From positions 1-49,964 of the forward strand of contig NZ_VTHJ01000049.1 in the NCBI RefSeq assembly GCF_008386495.1: a DNA stretch of 49,964 bases, written 5' to 3'. Source of the DNA: Streptomyces tailanensis. GTDB taxonomy: Bacteria > Actinomycetota > Actinomycetes > Streptomycetales > Streptomycetaceae. The notes beneath the pieces were generated by a model. It was not told where the DNA came from. It saw nothing but the letters and a program-made list of their open reading frames with translations, and did no database searches. Shown here piece after piece: positions 8,597 through 16,809 of the stretch (position 1 is its first letter; each line of letters begins with the position of its first letter). The position numbers and the translations under genes are program-made.

Positions 8597-10797
8597 CCAC
8601 CCACGCCTTCCCCACGGCCGACCCGCTCCTGCTCGGCCTCGCCCGACTGCGCGACCGCGTCGGCCAGTTGGTCGCCGACCGCAGCACCGGTGATCCCACG
8701 GCGGGCGACCCGCTGCGCGGGCTGTACCTGTCCGAGGAGGCCGTACGGCATCTGCTGGCGCCCGCGACAGCGTCGTACGCCCCGGTCTTCGAGGACGTCT
8801 TCGAGGACGCGGAGCCGGTCCCGGAAGGGCGGCTGGAGCGGCTCGCGGTACGGCTCGGGCTGACCGAGCTGGACACCCGGATCCTGCTCATCGCCCTCGC
8901 CCCCGACCTGGACCGGTCCTTCGAGCAGCTGTACGGGTACCTCAACGACGACGTGAGCAGGCGCCGGGCCACCGTCGGGCTCGCGCTCGATCTGTGCGGG
9001 CTGCCCGTGCACCTAGGGGGTGTGGTGAGAGCCCCGCACAGCACCCACGGCGCCCGGCACGCACCCTCGCCTCACCCCCTAGCCGAGGCGCGGGCCCGGT
9101 TCCATCCCTCGGCGCCGCTGACCGCGCTGGGGCTGCTGACCGTGGAGGAGCGCGAACGGCCCTTCCTCAGCCGTGCGTTGCGGGTGCCCGACCGTCTCGT
9201 GGCCCATCTGCTCGGCGACGACACCCTGGACGCGGCGCTCGCAGGGCATGTCCGTCCGCCGGCGCCGCCCTCCGGCCCGGCCGCGGAGGACAGCGGCTTC
9301 ACCGCCAAGCTGGCCGCCCGGCTGGCCGCCGCGCCGCTCACCGTGTTCCTGCGCGAACACCGCGAGGGCGACGGGCTGGTGCGCGCCTCGGCCGCCCTGC
9401 GCGCGGCGGGGATCGAAGCGCTGCACTTCACACCCCCGGAGGCCGGGACGAAGCTCGCCGGGCTCCTCCCCGACCTGCTGCGCGAGGCCCGGCTGTGCGA
9501 CCGCGCGATCGTGGTGTCACCGCTGCCGGAGGCGCCGGGACCGCTCTTGCGCGCGCTGACGGCGGCCGGCGTTCGTGTGGTGGTCACCGGATCCAGGCCG
9601 TACGACCCGCAGTGGTGCGACCGTGACCCGCTGGTCCTCGACGTGCCCCGCCCGGCCGCGGGCGCCGTGGACGCCTGGTCGGCCGCGCTGGGGCGTGTGG
9701 CGAACGTCCCTCCCGCCGCCCGTGGAGCAGCACGCCCTCTCGCCGCACCGGGGACCCCCACGCCGCCGCTCGGCCCACCCTCCGGGCGGACGACGGGAGC
9801 TTCGCAACACGCCCCGGGTGCCGGGGCGGACGGACCGGGGTTCGACCTGGCCGCCACGGTCGCCCCGTACCGGCTCGGCGGTGACCGGATCGAGCGGGCG
9901 GCCCGGGTGGCCGTGGATCTCGCGGCGTTCGACGGCACCCCGGTGACCGCCGCCCATCTGCGGCTCGCCGCGCGGCTGCAGTCCGCATCCGGTCTGGAGC
10001 GGCACGCCCGGCGGATCCGGCCCGACGTCGGCTGGGACGACCTCGTGCTGCCCGGCAAACCCCTCGCCCAGCTGCGGGAACTCGCCCTGCGGGCCCGCCA
10101 TCGCGACCGGGTGCTCGGCGACTGGCGGCTGAGCGCCGGGGGAGGCCGGGGCCGTGGGGTCCTCGGGCTCTTCGCGGGCGAGTCGGGCACCGGCAAGACG
10201 CTGTCCGCCGAGGTCGTGGCCGCCGAACTCGGCCTGGACCTCTACGTCGTGCAGCTTTCCTCGATCGTCGACAAGTATGTGGGCGAGACCGAGAAGAACC
10301 TCGAGCGGATCTTCACCGAGGCCGACCGCACCGACGCCGTGCTGCTCTTCGACGAGGCGGACGCCGTGTTCGGCAAGCGCTCGGAGGTCAGCAGCTCCCA
10401 CGACAAGTACGCCAACATGGAGAGCGCCTATCTGCTCCAGCGGCTGGAGTCCTTCGACGGCATCGCGGTGCTCACCACCAATCTGCGGGCCAACATCGAC
10501 GAGGCGTTCACCCGGCGGCTGGATCTCGTCGTCGACTTCCCGTTCCCGGACACCGCCCAGCGGCTGGCCCTGTGGCGGCACAGCCTCGCCGTGGTGCCCT
10601 GCGCGGACGACACCGACCCGACGGCGGTCGCCGGCGACTTCGAGCTGGCCGGCGGTTCCATCCGCAGCGCGGTCGTCACCGCCGCGTACACGGCCGCCGG
10701 CCGTGGCGGACCGGTCACCACGGCCGACCTCCTGGAGGGCGCTCGCCGCGAGTACCGCAAGGCGGGGCGGCTGGTGCCGGGCGAGGGGAACTGGTAG
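8593..10797 (+). CDS. AAA+ ATPase, Afp15-like CIS assembly ATPase
   Basis: A 734-aa ATPase. The N-terminal 500 residues hold a winged-helix and non-catalytic region; the C-terminal AAA+ module has Walker A GESGTGKT (529-536), Walker B LLFDEADA (Asp587, Glu588), the sensor-1 stretch IAVLTTNLRANID and arginine fingers in FTRRLD. The family is found in nearly all Afp-like CIS loci and is thought to act in particle assembly or disassembly. The GTG start overlaps the previous stop by four bases. It converges with the lectin-tipped membrane protein gene, with only 19 bp between the stops and no visible terminator. Confidence 0.92.
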   Translation: MTTHAFPTADPLLLGLARLRDRVGQLVADRSTGDPTAGDPLRGLYLSEEAVRHLLAPATASYAPVFEDVFEDAEPVPEGRLERLAVRLGLTELDTRILLIALAPDLDRSFEQLYGYLNDDVSRRRATVGLALDLCGLPVHLGGVVRAPHSTHGARHAPSPHPLAEARARFHPSAPLTALGLLTVEERERPFLSRALRVPDRLVAHLLGDDTLDAALAGHVRPPAPPSGPAAEDSGFTAKLAARLAAAPLTVFLREHREGDGLVRASAALRAAGIEALHFTPPEAGTKLAGLLPDLLREARLCDRAIVVSPLPEAPGPLLRALTAAGVRVVVTGSRPYDPQWCDRDPLVLDVPRPAAGAVDAWSAALGRVANVPPAARGAARPLAAPGTPTPPLGPPSGRTTGASQHAPGAGADGPGFDLAATVAPYRLGGDRIERAARVAVDLAAFDGTPVTAAHLRLAARLQSASGLERHARRIRPDVGWDDLVLPGKPLAQLRELALRARHRDRVLGDWRLSAGGGRGRGVLGLFAGESGTGKTLSAEVVAAELGLDLYVVQLSSIVDKYVGETEKNLERIFTEADRTDAVLLFDEADAVFGKRSEVSSSHDKYANMESAYLLQRLESFDGIAVLTTNLRANIDEAFTRRLDLVVDFPFPDTAQRLALWRHSLAVVPCADDTDPTAVAGDFELAGGSIRSAVVTAAYTAAGRGGPVTTADLLEGARREYRKAGRLVPGEGNW

Positions 10798-10816
10798 GCG
10801 CTTCGCCCGGGGCGGG

Positions 10817-12205
10817 CTACTCCACGCGCCACTTCTGGTTCGGCGTGCCCGCGCACGTCCACAGCTGGAGCCTCGTTCCGCTCCCGATGCCGTTGTCCTT
10901 GGCGTCGACGCACTTGTCGGCCTGCGGGTTGACCAGGTCGCCCTCGCCGCTGAGCACGAACTGCTGGGCGGGGTTGCCACTGCACCTGGCCAGCTGGATC
11001 ACGGCGCCGCCCTCCCGCGAGCCCCACGCGACGTCCATGCACAGCCCGAGGGAGCGCACGGTGCCGTCGCCTCGGAAGTCCCATTTCTGGTTGGCGCTGC
11101 CGGCGCAGTCCCAGAGCTGGAGCGGGGTGCCGTCCTTGCCCTCGCCGTCCTGGGCGTCCGTGACGTCGATACAGCGGTCCGAGCCCTCGCCGATGATCGA
11201 GGGACCCTTGGCGGCGGGCCGCTTCGGCGATGCCTTCGTGTCCGGTTCCTCACCCGACCCGGACCCCGACCCCGACCCCGAGCCCGAGCCGGAACCGGAA
11301 TCGGAGCCACCGGCCTCCTCGGGCTGCTCCTCCTCCTGCTCGGGAGCCTCCGGCGTGTCCGAGGGCAGCGGCGCCGCGGAGATGCTCGGTGTCGGGGCCA
11401 TCACGGACGGGTCGGCGCTCGGCAGGACCCTCGTACCGGCTTCCCGGAGCTCGGTCGCGGCACTGGTGACCTTCGGCTGGTACGCGAGCCACAGCGTCAC
11501 GCAACTGATCGCCAGCACCACCGCCACCCCCAGGAAGGTGGCGAGCCGGCCCGGCAGAAACCCCCGCTGGACATAGGTGCCGTCCACGGACTGCGGCTCG
11601 ACACCCGCCCGTTGGACGGCGAGCGCGTACGGCCGCTCCTCCTTGGATCCGAACCAGATGATCTGCCGCGGCTTCAGCGTGGCCTTCACGAACGCGGCAC
11701 GACCGGGCTCGATCCGCACATTGCTCGGGTGGATGTCGTACGACAGTTGGTCGCCGTGGTCGCTGCCGCTGACGGCGGCGGTGAGGCTGGTGTTGCCCAG
11801 GTTGTCGATGGCCAGTTTCGGCCGCCCCCGGAAGCGGCCCTTCACGGTCGGCGGGACGAGTTCCGCCCGTACCTCGGTGAAGGGCGTGATGGTGAGGTTC
11901 CCCTCGGGGACGGTCGTCGCCTCCGGGTGCTCGGTGGGCGTGATCCGCACGGCGTACGGGTTCGGGCCGGCCGTCGCGTCCGGGGTGCGCGGCGGCGCGA
12001 ACGTCAGCTCCACCGTCCCCGTCGTCCCCGGATACAGCCGCAGCGACTGCGGCTCCACGGTCGTCCAGGGCGCGATGTCACCGACCGGCTCGAAGCGGTA
12101 CTCGTCGACGACGTCACCGGTGTTGCGTAACCGCAGCCGTACGGTCGTGCTGCCACCGGGATCCACGGTGGCCGACGCGGGTTCGAGGGAAGTCCAAAGG
12201 CTCAC
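10817..12205 (-). CDS. Single-pass membrane protein: cytosolic Ig-like domains, TM, ricin-B lectin ectodomain
   Basis: A 462-aa protein starting MSLWTSLEPASATVDPG with no signal peptide. Residues 1-210 are Ig-like beta domains, 221-242 a TM helix (LATFLG...CVTLWLAY), about 280-330 a Pro/Glu then Ser-Gly linker, and 333-462 a ricin-B beta-trefoil with QxW-type motifs (NQKWDF, AQQFVL, NQKWRVE). Topology should be N-inside, lectin outside. The first 190 residues match the next gene at all but about a dozen positions. Codon 26 is TTA (12130-12128), absent from the paralogue. The GTG start is six bases after a TAGCGT hexamer, so probably leaderless. Probably a wall- or membrane-facing partner of the CIS; function unproven. 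Confidence 0.85.
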   Translation of the reverse strand: MSLWTSLEPASATVDPGGSTTVRLRLRNTGDVVDEYRFEPVGDIAPWTTVEPQSLRLYPGTTGTVELTFAPPRTPDATAGPNPYAVRITPTEHPEATTVPEGNLTITPFTEVRAELVPPTVKGRFRGRPKLAIDNLGNTSLTAAVSGSDHGDQLSYDIHPSNVRIEPGRAAFVKATLKPRQIIWFGSKEERPYALAVQRAGVEPQSVDGTYVQRGFLPGRLATFLGVAVVLAISCVTLWLAYQPKVTSAATELREAGTRVLPSADPSVMAPTPSISAAPLPSDTPEAPEQEEEQPEEAGGSDSGSGSGSGSGSGSGSGEEPDTKASPKRPAAKGPSIIGEGSDRCIDVTDAQDGEGKDGTPLQLWDCAGSANQKWDFRGDGTVRSLGLCMDVAWGSREGGAVIQLARCSGNPAQQFVLSGEGDLVNPQADKCVDAKDNGIGSGTRLQLWTCAGTPNQKWRVE

Positions 12206-12239
12206 TGTTCGACGCTACGGGGGCGAAGGGCGTCCGTCA
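12206..12239 (-). promoter_or_regulatory. Promoter of the lectin-tipped membrane protein (leaderless)
   Basis: Reading the minus strand, TGACGG (12239-12234), a 16-bp spacer and TAGCGT (12217-12212) are followed six bases later by the GTG start. The paralogue has the same arrangement with a 17-bp spacer, so two copies support the call. Confidence 0.5.
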
Positions 12240-12244
12240 GGAGT

Positions 12245-12272
12245 CGTCGGGGCAGGCCCGGCTGCCCCGACG
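12245..12272 (-). terminator. Hairpin terminator after the ChW-like membrane protein gene
   Basis: Arms CGTCGGGGCAG and CTGCCCCGACG (12245-12255 / 12262-12272) pair perfectly around a 6-base loop. A smaller hairpin, CCCGGA-AAG-TCCGGG at 12288-12302, lies directly after the stop codon. Together they would end transcription from 13751 before the next promoter. No U-tract is seen, which is usual in Streptomyces. Confidence 0.6.
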
Positions 12273-12302
12273 GGCAACCGCGACCGCCCCGGAAAGTCCG
12301 GG

Positions 12303-13751
12303 TCAGACCGTGAACTTGACCGCTTCCAGCCAGACCCCGTTGTCGAGGGTGCCGCCGAAGATGAAGTGCTCCCCTTCGTCGGGCTTGTCGCAGGCCAGGT
12401 TCTGCCAGCCCCTGTCGTGCTGGTGAACCGACTGGCAGACCGCCCTCTTGCCTTCGTCGACGTTGATGGTGAAGCCCAGCATGGCCGGGGCGTCCTTCTT
12501 GCTGTCCCCGATGTAGTTGTCGAAGCCGTCGCGCGCGCCCGACCACGGCTCTATGTAGTGGCCCTGGCCGTTGGTCGAGTCGGGGTTGTGGACAAAGGCG
12601 GCGCTGGCCGTGCCGTTGACACCGGACACCGCGATGTTGAGGGCCGTGAGCGGCCTGTTCTGGCCCACCGTGCCGGCCGTGTCGCCATCGCACTCCGGGG
12701 CCGTCCAGCCCTTGCCCGTCACAAAGGCCCGGTAACAGATGTGCCTGCGGCCCGGGTCCGCCGCGGCCAGCTGACGCACGGCGGTCGCGGCCGTGGGCGC
12801 CTTCTTCTTCTCCTGCTCCTCGGAACCACCGCCGGACCCGCCGCCACTGCCACCGCCGCTCCCGCTGTCGCTCTCCGGCTCAGTCGTCTGCGGAGGTGCC
12901 GAGGTGACGGGCGGCGCGGAGGTCGCGGGCGGCGCGGGGGGCGCCGCCGGTGCCGAGGGACTGGGCGGCAGCGTACTGACGCCGGCCTCCTCGATCTCCG
13001 TCGCGCTGCTGCGGACCTGCGGCTTGTAGGCGAGCCACAGCGTCAGAAAGGTGATCGCCAGCGCCAGGAAGACCCCGAGGAAGGTGGCGAGCCAGCCGGG
13101 CAGGAAGCTCCGCTGCACATAGGTGCCCTCGACGTCGAGCGGTGTCACCCCCGACCGCTTCACGGCGAAGGTATACGGCCGCTCCTCCTTGGACCCGAAC
13201 CAGATGATCTGCCGCGGCTTCAGCGTGGCCTTCACGAACGCGGCACGACCGGGCTCGATCTGGATGTTGCTCGGATGGATGTCGTACGACAGCTGGTCGC
13301 CGTTGTCGCTGCCGCTGACCGACGCGGTCACCTTGGTGTTGCCGAGGTTGTCCACGGCCAGCTTCGGCCGCCCCCGGAACCGCCCCTTCACGGTCGGCGG
13401 CACGAGCTCCGCCCGCACTTCCGTGAACGGCGTGATCGTCAGGTTCCCCTCGGGAACGGTCGTCGCCTCCGGGTGCTCGGTCGGCGTGATCCGGATCGCG
13501 TACGCGTTCGGCCCGGCCGTCGCGTCCGAGGTGCGCGGCGGCGCGAACGTCAGCTCCACCGTCCCCGTCGTCCCCGGGTACAGCCGCAGCGACTGCGGCT
13601 CCACGGTCGTCCAGGGCGCGATGTCACCGACCGGCTCGAAGCGGTACTCGTCGACCACGTCACCGGTGTTGCGCAGCCGCAGTCTCACGGTCGTACTGCT
13701 CCCCGGGTCCACAGTCGCGGAGGCGGGTTCGAGGGAAGTCCAAAGGCTCAC
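12303..13751 (-). CDS. Single-pass membrane protein: cytosolic Ig-like domains, TM, ChW-like ectodomain
   Basis: A 482-aa paralogue of the downstream gene. Residues 1-190 are about 94% identical to it, with the TM at about 221-242 (LATFLGVFLALAITFLTLWLAY), a low-complexity Ala/Pro then Gly-Ser linker (265-320), and an unrelated ectodomain. That domain has GKGWTAPECDGDTAGTVGQ, LTALNIAVSG and a late second repeat-like half (DRGWQNLACDKPDEG), resembling clostridial hydrophobic-W (ChW) domains; four or more Cys suggest disulphides outside the cell. It has no TTA codon. The start GTG follows TAGCGT by six bases. It is divergent from the sheath gene. Probably an envelope-anchoring or sensing partner of the CIS; the fold assignment is tentative. 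Confidence 0.83.
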   Translation of the reverse strand: MSLWTSLEPASATVDPGSSTTVRLRLRNTGDVVDEYRFEPVGDIAPWTTVEPQSLRLYPGTTGTVELTFAPPRTSDATAGPNAYAIRITPTEHPEATTVPEGNLTITPFTEVRAELVPPTVKGRFRGRPKLAVDNLGNTKVTASVSGSDNGDQLSYDIHPSNIQIEPGRAAFVKATLKPRQIIWFGSKEERPYTFAVKRSGVTPLDVEGTYVQRSFLPGWLATFLGVFLALAITFLTLWLAYKPQVRSSATEIEEAGVSTLPPSPSAPAAPPAPPATSAPPVTSAPPQTTEPESDSGSGGGSGGGSGGGSEEQEKKKAPTAATAVRQLAAADPGRRHICYRAFVTGKGWTAPECDGDTAGTVGQNRPLTALNIAVSGVNGTASAAFVHNPDSTNGQGHYIEPWSGARDGFDNYIGDSKKDAPAMLGFTINVDEGKRAVCQSVHQHDRGWQNLACDKPDEGEHFIFGGTLDNGVWLEAVKFTV

Positions 13752-13786
13752 ACAGGGACGCTACGGCAGCGTCCCTGGGCGGGTCA
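13752..13786 (-). promoter_or_regulatory. Promoter with overlapping perfect palindrome
   Basis: TGACCC (13786-13781), a 17-bp spacer and TAGCGT (13763-13758) precede the GTG by six bases. CAGGGACGCT and AGCGTCCCTG (13753-13762 / 13768-13777) form a perfect 10-bp inverted repeat across the -10. The sister promoter lacks this palindrome, so it may be a specific operator. Confidence 0.5.
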
Positions 13787-14039
13787 GAGACGCCGGGGCA
13801 GCCTTCCTTGCCTGAAGGGGCAGCGTCGGCGGGCGCGGTCGAGGCGGGTGCGGGAGGTCATCCAGCCGGCGAGCCGGCCCGCGAGCGATGTCCCGGGGGC
13901 AGGGCGTCCCGTTGCCCTGGGGACTGCCCCTGCGGGCAACAGCGCTGCCCCCGACCAGGCCCCCAAGGACGTTTCACGACACGCGCTTCGCGCGTGAGGG
14001 TGGGAGGCGACCTGTCTCGTACCCCGAGGAGCGCAGAGC
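13787..14039 (+). promoter_or_regulatory. Leader region of the main CIS operon
   Basis: This 253-bp stretch separates the ChW-like gene from the sheath gene and must hold the promoter for the structural operon. Two hairpins are visible: GTTGCCC/GGGCAAC (13911-13917 / 13934-13940) and CACGCG-CTTCG-CGCGTG (13980-13996). The sheath ribosome site GAGGAG lies at 14025-14030. I could not single out a convincing -35/-10 pair. Confidence 0.45.
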
Positions 14040-15614
14040 ATGCCTTCCTACCTGTCGCCCGGCGTCTACGTCGAGGAGGTGGCCAGCGGCTCGCGCCCCA
14101 TCGAGGGTGTGGGCACGTCCGTGGCGGCCTTCGTCGGCCTGGCCCCGACCGGTCCGCTGAACGAGCCGACCCTGGTGACCAACTGGTCCCAGTACGTCGC
14201 GGCCTTCGGCGAGTTCACCGACGGGTACTACCTCGCGCACTCGGTGTACGGGTTCTTCAACAACGGCGGCAGCGCCGCGTACGTCGTCCGCGTGGGCGGC
14301 ACCGACGAGGGCGCTTCCGCCGGCGCACCGGCCGCCGTGACGGGCTCCGCCGCGCCGGCCGCGCTGCCGCCGGGCGAGCCGAAGCAGCTGGGCACCTTCC
14401 ACGTGACCGCGATCTCGAGCGGTTCGCTGAGCGTGGAGGTCGCCGACCCCGAGGGCGAGGGCCCGGCCGAGCGGTTCAAGCTGATCGTCAAGGACGGCGA
14501 CAAGGCCGTGGAGACGTTCGACGTGACCGCCAAGAAGGGCGGCCGCAACTACGTCGTCACCCAGGTCAAGGAGCGCTCCAAGCTCATCACCGTCACGGAG
14601 GCGGCGCCCGCCGCGCAGCTCGCGCGCCCCGACAACCAGACCATGGCGCTGCCGGCCCCCGCCGCCCCGGCCCCCGCCGCCCCCACCGGGACGAGCGGGG
14701 CCCATCCCGGCCCGGCCGAGTACCTCGGCGACTCCGCCGACCGCACCGGCTTCGGCGGCCTGGAGGCCGTGGACGAGATCTCGATGGTCGCCGTGCCCGA
14801 CCTGATGGCCGCCTACCAGCGCGGCGCGATCGACCTGGAGGCCGTCAAGGCCGTCCAGGTCGGCCTGATCGCGCACTGCGAGCTGATGGGCGACCGCGTC
14901 GCCGTCATCGACCCGCCGCCCGGCCTGAACGCCCGTCAGATCCGCGTCTGGCGCCAGGAGACCGCCGGCTACGACTCCAAGTACGCGGCCCTCTACTACC
15001 CCTGGATCAAGGTCTTCGACCCGGCCGCCGGCCAGTCCAGGGTGATCCCGCCGAGCGGCCACGTCGCCGGCGTCTGGGCCCGCAACGACTTCGAGCGCGG
15101 TGTCCACAAGGCGCCCGCCAACGAGGTCGTACGCGGCGCGGTGGACCTCGAACTCCAGATCACCCGGGGCGAGCAGGACCTCCTCAACCCCATCGGCGTC
15201 AACTGCATCCGCGCCTTCCCCGGCCGCGGCATCCGCGTCTGGGGCGCCCGCACCATGTCCTCCGACCCGGCCTGGCGCTACCTCAACATCCGCCGGTACT
15301 TCAACTACCTGGAGGAGTCGATCCTGATCGGCACCCAGTGGGTGGTGTTCGAGCCGAACGACCACGCGCTGTGGGCCCGGATCCGGCGCAACGTCTCGGC
15401 GTTCCTCGTCAACGAGTGGCGCAGCGGCGCCCTCTTCGGCCAGCGGCCCGAGGAGGCGTACTACGTCAAGTGCGACGAGGAGACCAACCCGCCGGAGTCG
15501 GTCGACCTCGGCCGGGTCATCTGCGAGATCGGCATCGCCCCGGTGAAGCCCGCCGAGTTCGTGATCTTCCGGCTGGCCCAGTTCTCCAGCGGCAGCGGGG
15601 AGCTGGAGGAGTAG
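14040..15614 (+). CDS. Contractile tail sheath protein
   Basis: A 524-aa phage-type sheath protein, the contractile outer cylinder of the CIS. The N-terminus SPGVYVEEVASGSRPI is the family hallmark, followed by TSVAAFVGLAPTGP. The C-terminal sheath domain (about 360-520) includes INCIRAFPGRGIRVWGARTM and the final strands that link neighbouring subunits (WRSGALFGQRPEEAYYVKCD). Residues 85-225 are an inserted domain with an Ala/Pro-rich end, common in Streptomyces sheaths. There is one sheath gene here, against three in Afp. ATG with a GAGGAG site ten bases upstream; first gene of the structural operon. Confidence 0.96.
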   Translation: MPSYLSPGVYVEEVASGSRPIEGVGTSVAAFVGLAPTGPLNEPTLVTNWSQYVAAFGEFTDGYYLAHSVYGFFNNGGSAAYVVRVGGTDEGASAGAPAAVTGSAAPAALPPGEPKQLGTFHVTAISSGSLSVEVADPEGEGPAERFKLIVKDGDKAVETFDVTAKKGGRNYVVTQVKERSKLITVTEAAPAAQLARPDNQTMALPAPAAPAPAAPTGTSGAHPGPAEYLGDSADRTGFGGLEAVDEISMVAVPDLMAAYQRGAIDLEAVKAVQVGLIAHCELMGDRVAVIDPPPGLNARQIRVWRQETAGYDSKYAALYYPWIKVFDPAAGQSRVIPPSGHVAGVWARNDFERGVHKAPANEVVRGAVDLELQITRGEQDLLNPIGVNCIRAFPGRGIRVWGARTMSSDPAWRYLNIRRYFNYLEESILIGTQWVVFEPNDHALWARIRRNVSAFLVNEWRSGALFGQRPEEAYYVKCDEETNPPESVDLGRVICEIGIAPVKPAEFVIFRLAQFSSGSGELEE

Positions 15615-15676
15615 CGGTTCCGCGCCCCTCAGCCCTCGTACGCCATCGCCACAACCCCTAGAAGGACAGAGAACAG

Positions 15677-16120
15677 ATGAGTCTCGCGCCGGGTGACGCC
15701 CTTACCTCACACAATTTCGGCCTCCAGATCGACGGTGTGATGGTCGAGTACCTCGCGGAGGTCAGCGGCCTCACCCTCGAACAGGACGTCATCACGTACC
15801 AGCAGAACTCCGCACAGGGCCGGCCCGAGGTCAACCTGCTGCCCGGTGTGCAGAAGAACGGGCAGTGCACGGTGGTCCGCGGTATGACCCAGTCGCCCGC
15901 GTTCACGACGTGGATCAACGACTCCATCAACGGTCAGATGGGCTCGGCCCGCAAGAACGCGTCCATCATCATGATGGATTATCAGAACAATCCGGTGAAG
16001 CGGTACAACATGCGCAACGCATGGTGCAGCAAGATCGACGCGAGCACCCTCAAGGCCGGCGAGGCGTCCGCGCTCACCGAGACCGTGACCATCGTCTTCG
16101 AAGAACTGGTCATCGAGTAA
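15677..16120 (+). CDS. CIS inner tube protein (gp19-like, major)
   Basis: A 147-aa tube protein of the T4 gp19/Hcp-like fold that stacks as hexamers inside the sheath. Typical residues are NFGLQIDGVMVEYLAEVSGL at the start and LTETVTIVFEELVIE at the end, matching the two ends of the tube beta-barrel. It directly follows the sheath gene with 62 bp between and has an AAGGACAG ribosome site. Its TAA overlaps the next ATG (TAATG). Afp1 is the equivalent in the Serratia system. Confidence 0.94.
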   Translation: MSLAPGDALTSHNFGLQIDGVMVEYLAEVSGLTLEQDVITYQQNSAQGRPEVNLLPGVQKNGQCTVVRGMTQSPAFTTWINDSINGQMGSARKNASIIMMDYQNNPVKRYNMRNAWCSKIDASTLKAGEASALTETVTIVFEELVIE

Positions 16121-16653
16121 TGCGGCGTACAGCTGCCCGGGCGGGCGCGGGCGCGGGTGCGGGCGCGATCATGGGCGTAGCGGGTCCGGGGCCGCAGCAG
16201 ACGGCCCCCGTCCCTTCCCCCGCCCCGGATCCTGCTCCTGCTCCGGCTCCGGCTCCGGCCGCCGCGCCGGTGGCGCAGCAGCGGTTGCGGACGGAGTTCC
16301 CGTTCGAGCTGCCGCGCGGCTACGTCGACGAGGCGGGGAATGTCCACCGGGACGGCGTGATGCGTCTCGCCACCGCCCGGGACGAGTTGATCCCGCTCCG
16401 CGACGTCCGCGTCCAGGAGAACCCGGCGTATCTGTCGGTCGTGCTGCTGGGGCGGGTCATCACCCGCCTCGGCAACCTGCCGATGGTCCACGACGGGATC
16501 GTGGAGAACATGTTCGCCTCCGACCTCGCGTTCCTGCAGGACTTCTACCGTCAGGTCAACGCCGAGGGCCACACCCGTGCCGCCGTGGAGTGCCCCCACT
16601 GCTCCGAGCCCTTCGAGGTCGAACTCGGCGGGAGCCGCCTGGGGGAATCGTGA
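16120..16653 (+). CDS. Phage tail assembly chaperone-like protein (P2 gpE/Mu gp41 position)
   Basis: A 177-aa protein. Residues 1-55 are a low-complexity Ala/Pro/Gly tail; 56-155 form a compact domain (FPFELPRGYVDEAGNVHRDGVMRLATA, then VLLGRVITRLGNLP and FASDLAFLQDFYRQVN) like the phage tail assembly chaperones that sit between tube and tape measure genes. The end carries a CPHC pair. The ATG overlaps the tube stop, and its own TGA overlaps the next GTG. A GGGGG run at 16641-16645 would let ribosomes slip -1 into the following frame. Function is inferred from size, sequence character and gene order. Confidence 0.7.
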   Translation: MRRTAARAGAGAGAGAIMGVAGPGPQQTAPVPSPAPDPAPAPAPAPAAAPVAQQRLRTEFPFELPRGYVDEAGNVHRDGVMRLATARDELIPLRDVRVQENPAYLSVVLLGRVITRLGNLPMVHDGIVENMFASDLAFLQDFYRQVNAEGHTRAAVECPHCSEPFEVELGGSRLGES

Positions 16654-16808
16654 CGTACGCGACCGACCGGCTGCACGAGGAGATCGCGTACGTCGCCTAC
16701 CACTTCCACTGGAGCCTGGAGGAGATCCTCGACCTCGAACACCACGACCGCCGCCGCTACACCGAACGGATCGCGTCCCTGGTGACACGCTCCGGGACGG
16801 AGCGCTGA
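16650..16808 (+). CDS. DUF6760-type small protein, resembles P2 GpE'
   Basis: A 52-aa protein (VTYATDRLHEEIAYVAYHFHW...). The pattern IAYHFHW-x(3)-E-x(2)-L followed by a basic RRRYTERI helix strongly recalls the P2 GpE' peptide (IAxxFHW...E...L...R), which in P2 is made only by a -1 frameshift from the upstream chaperone gene. The GTG overlaps the previous TGA by four bases and is in the -1 frame relative to it. A protein of this kind is found in most Streptomyces CIS loci at this position. Confidence 0.75.
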   Translation: MTYATDRLHEEIAYVAYHFHWSLEEILDLEHHDRRRYTERIASLVTRSGTER

Positions 16809-16809
16809 C

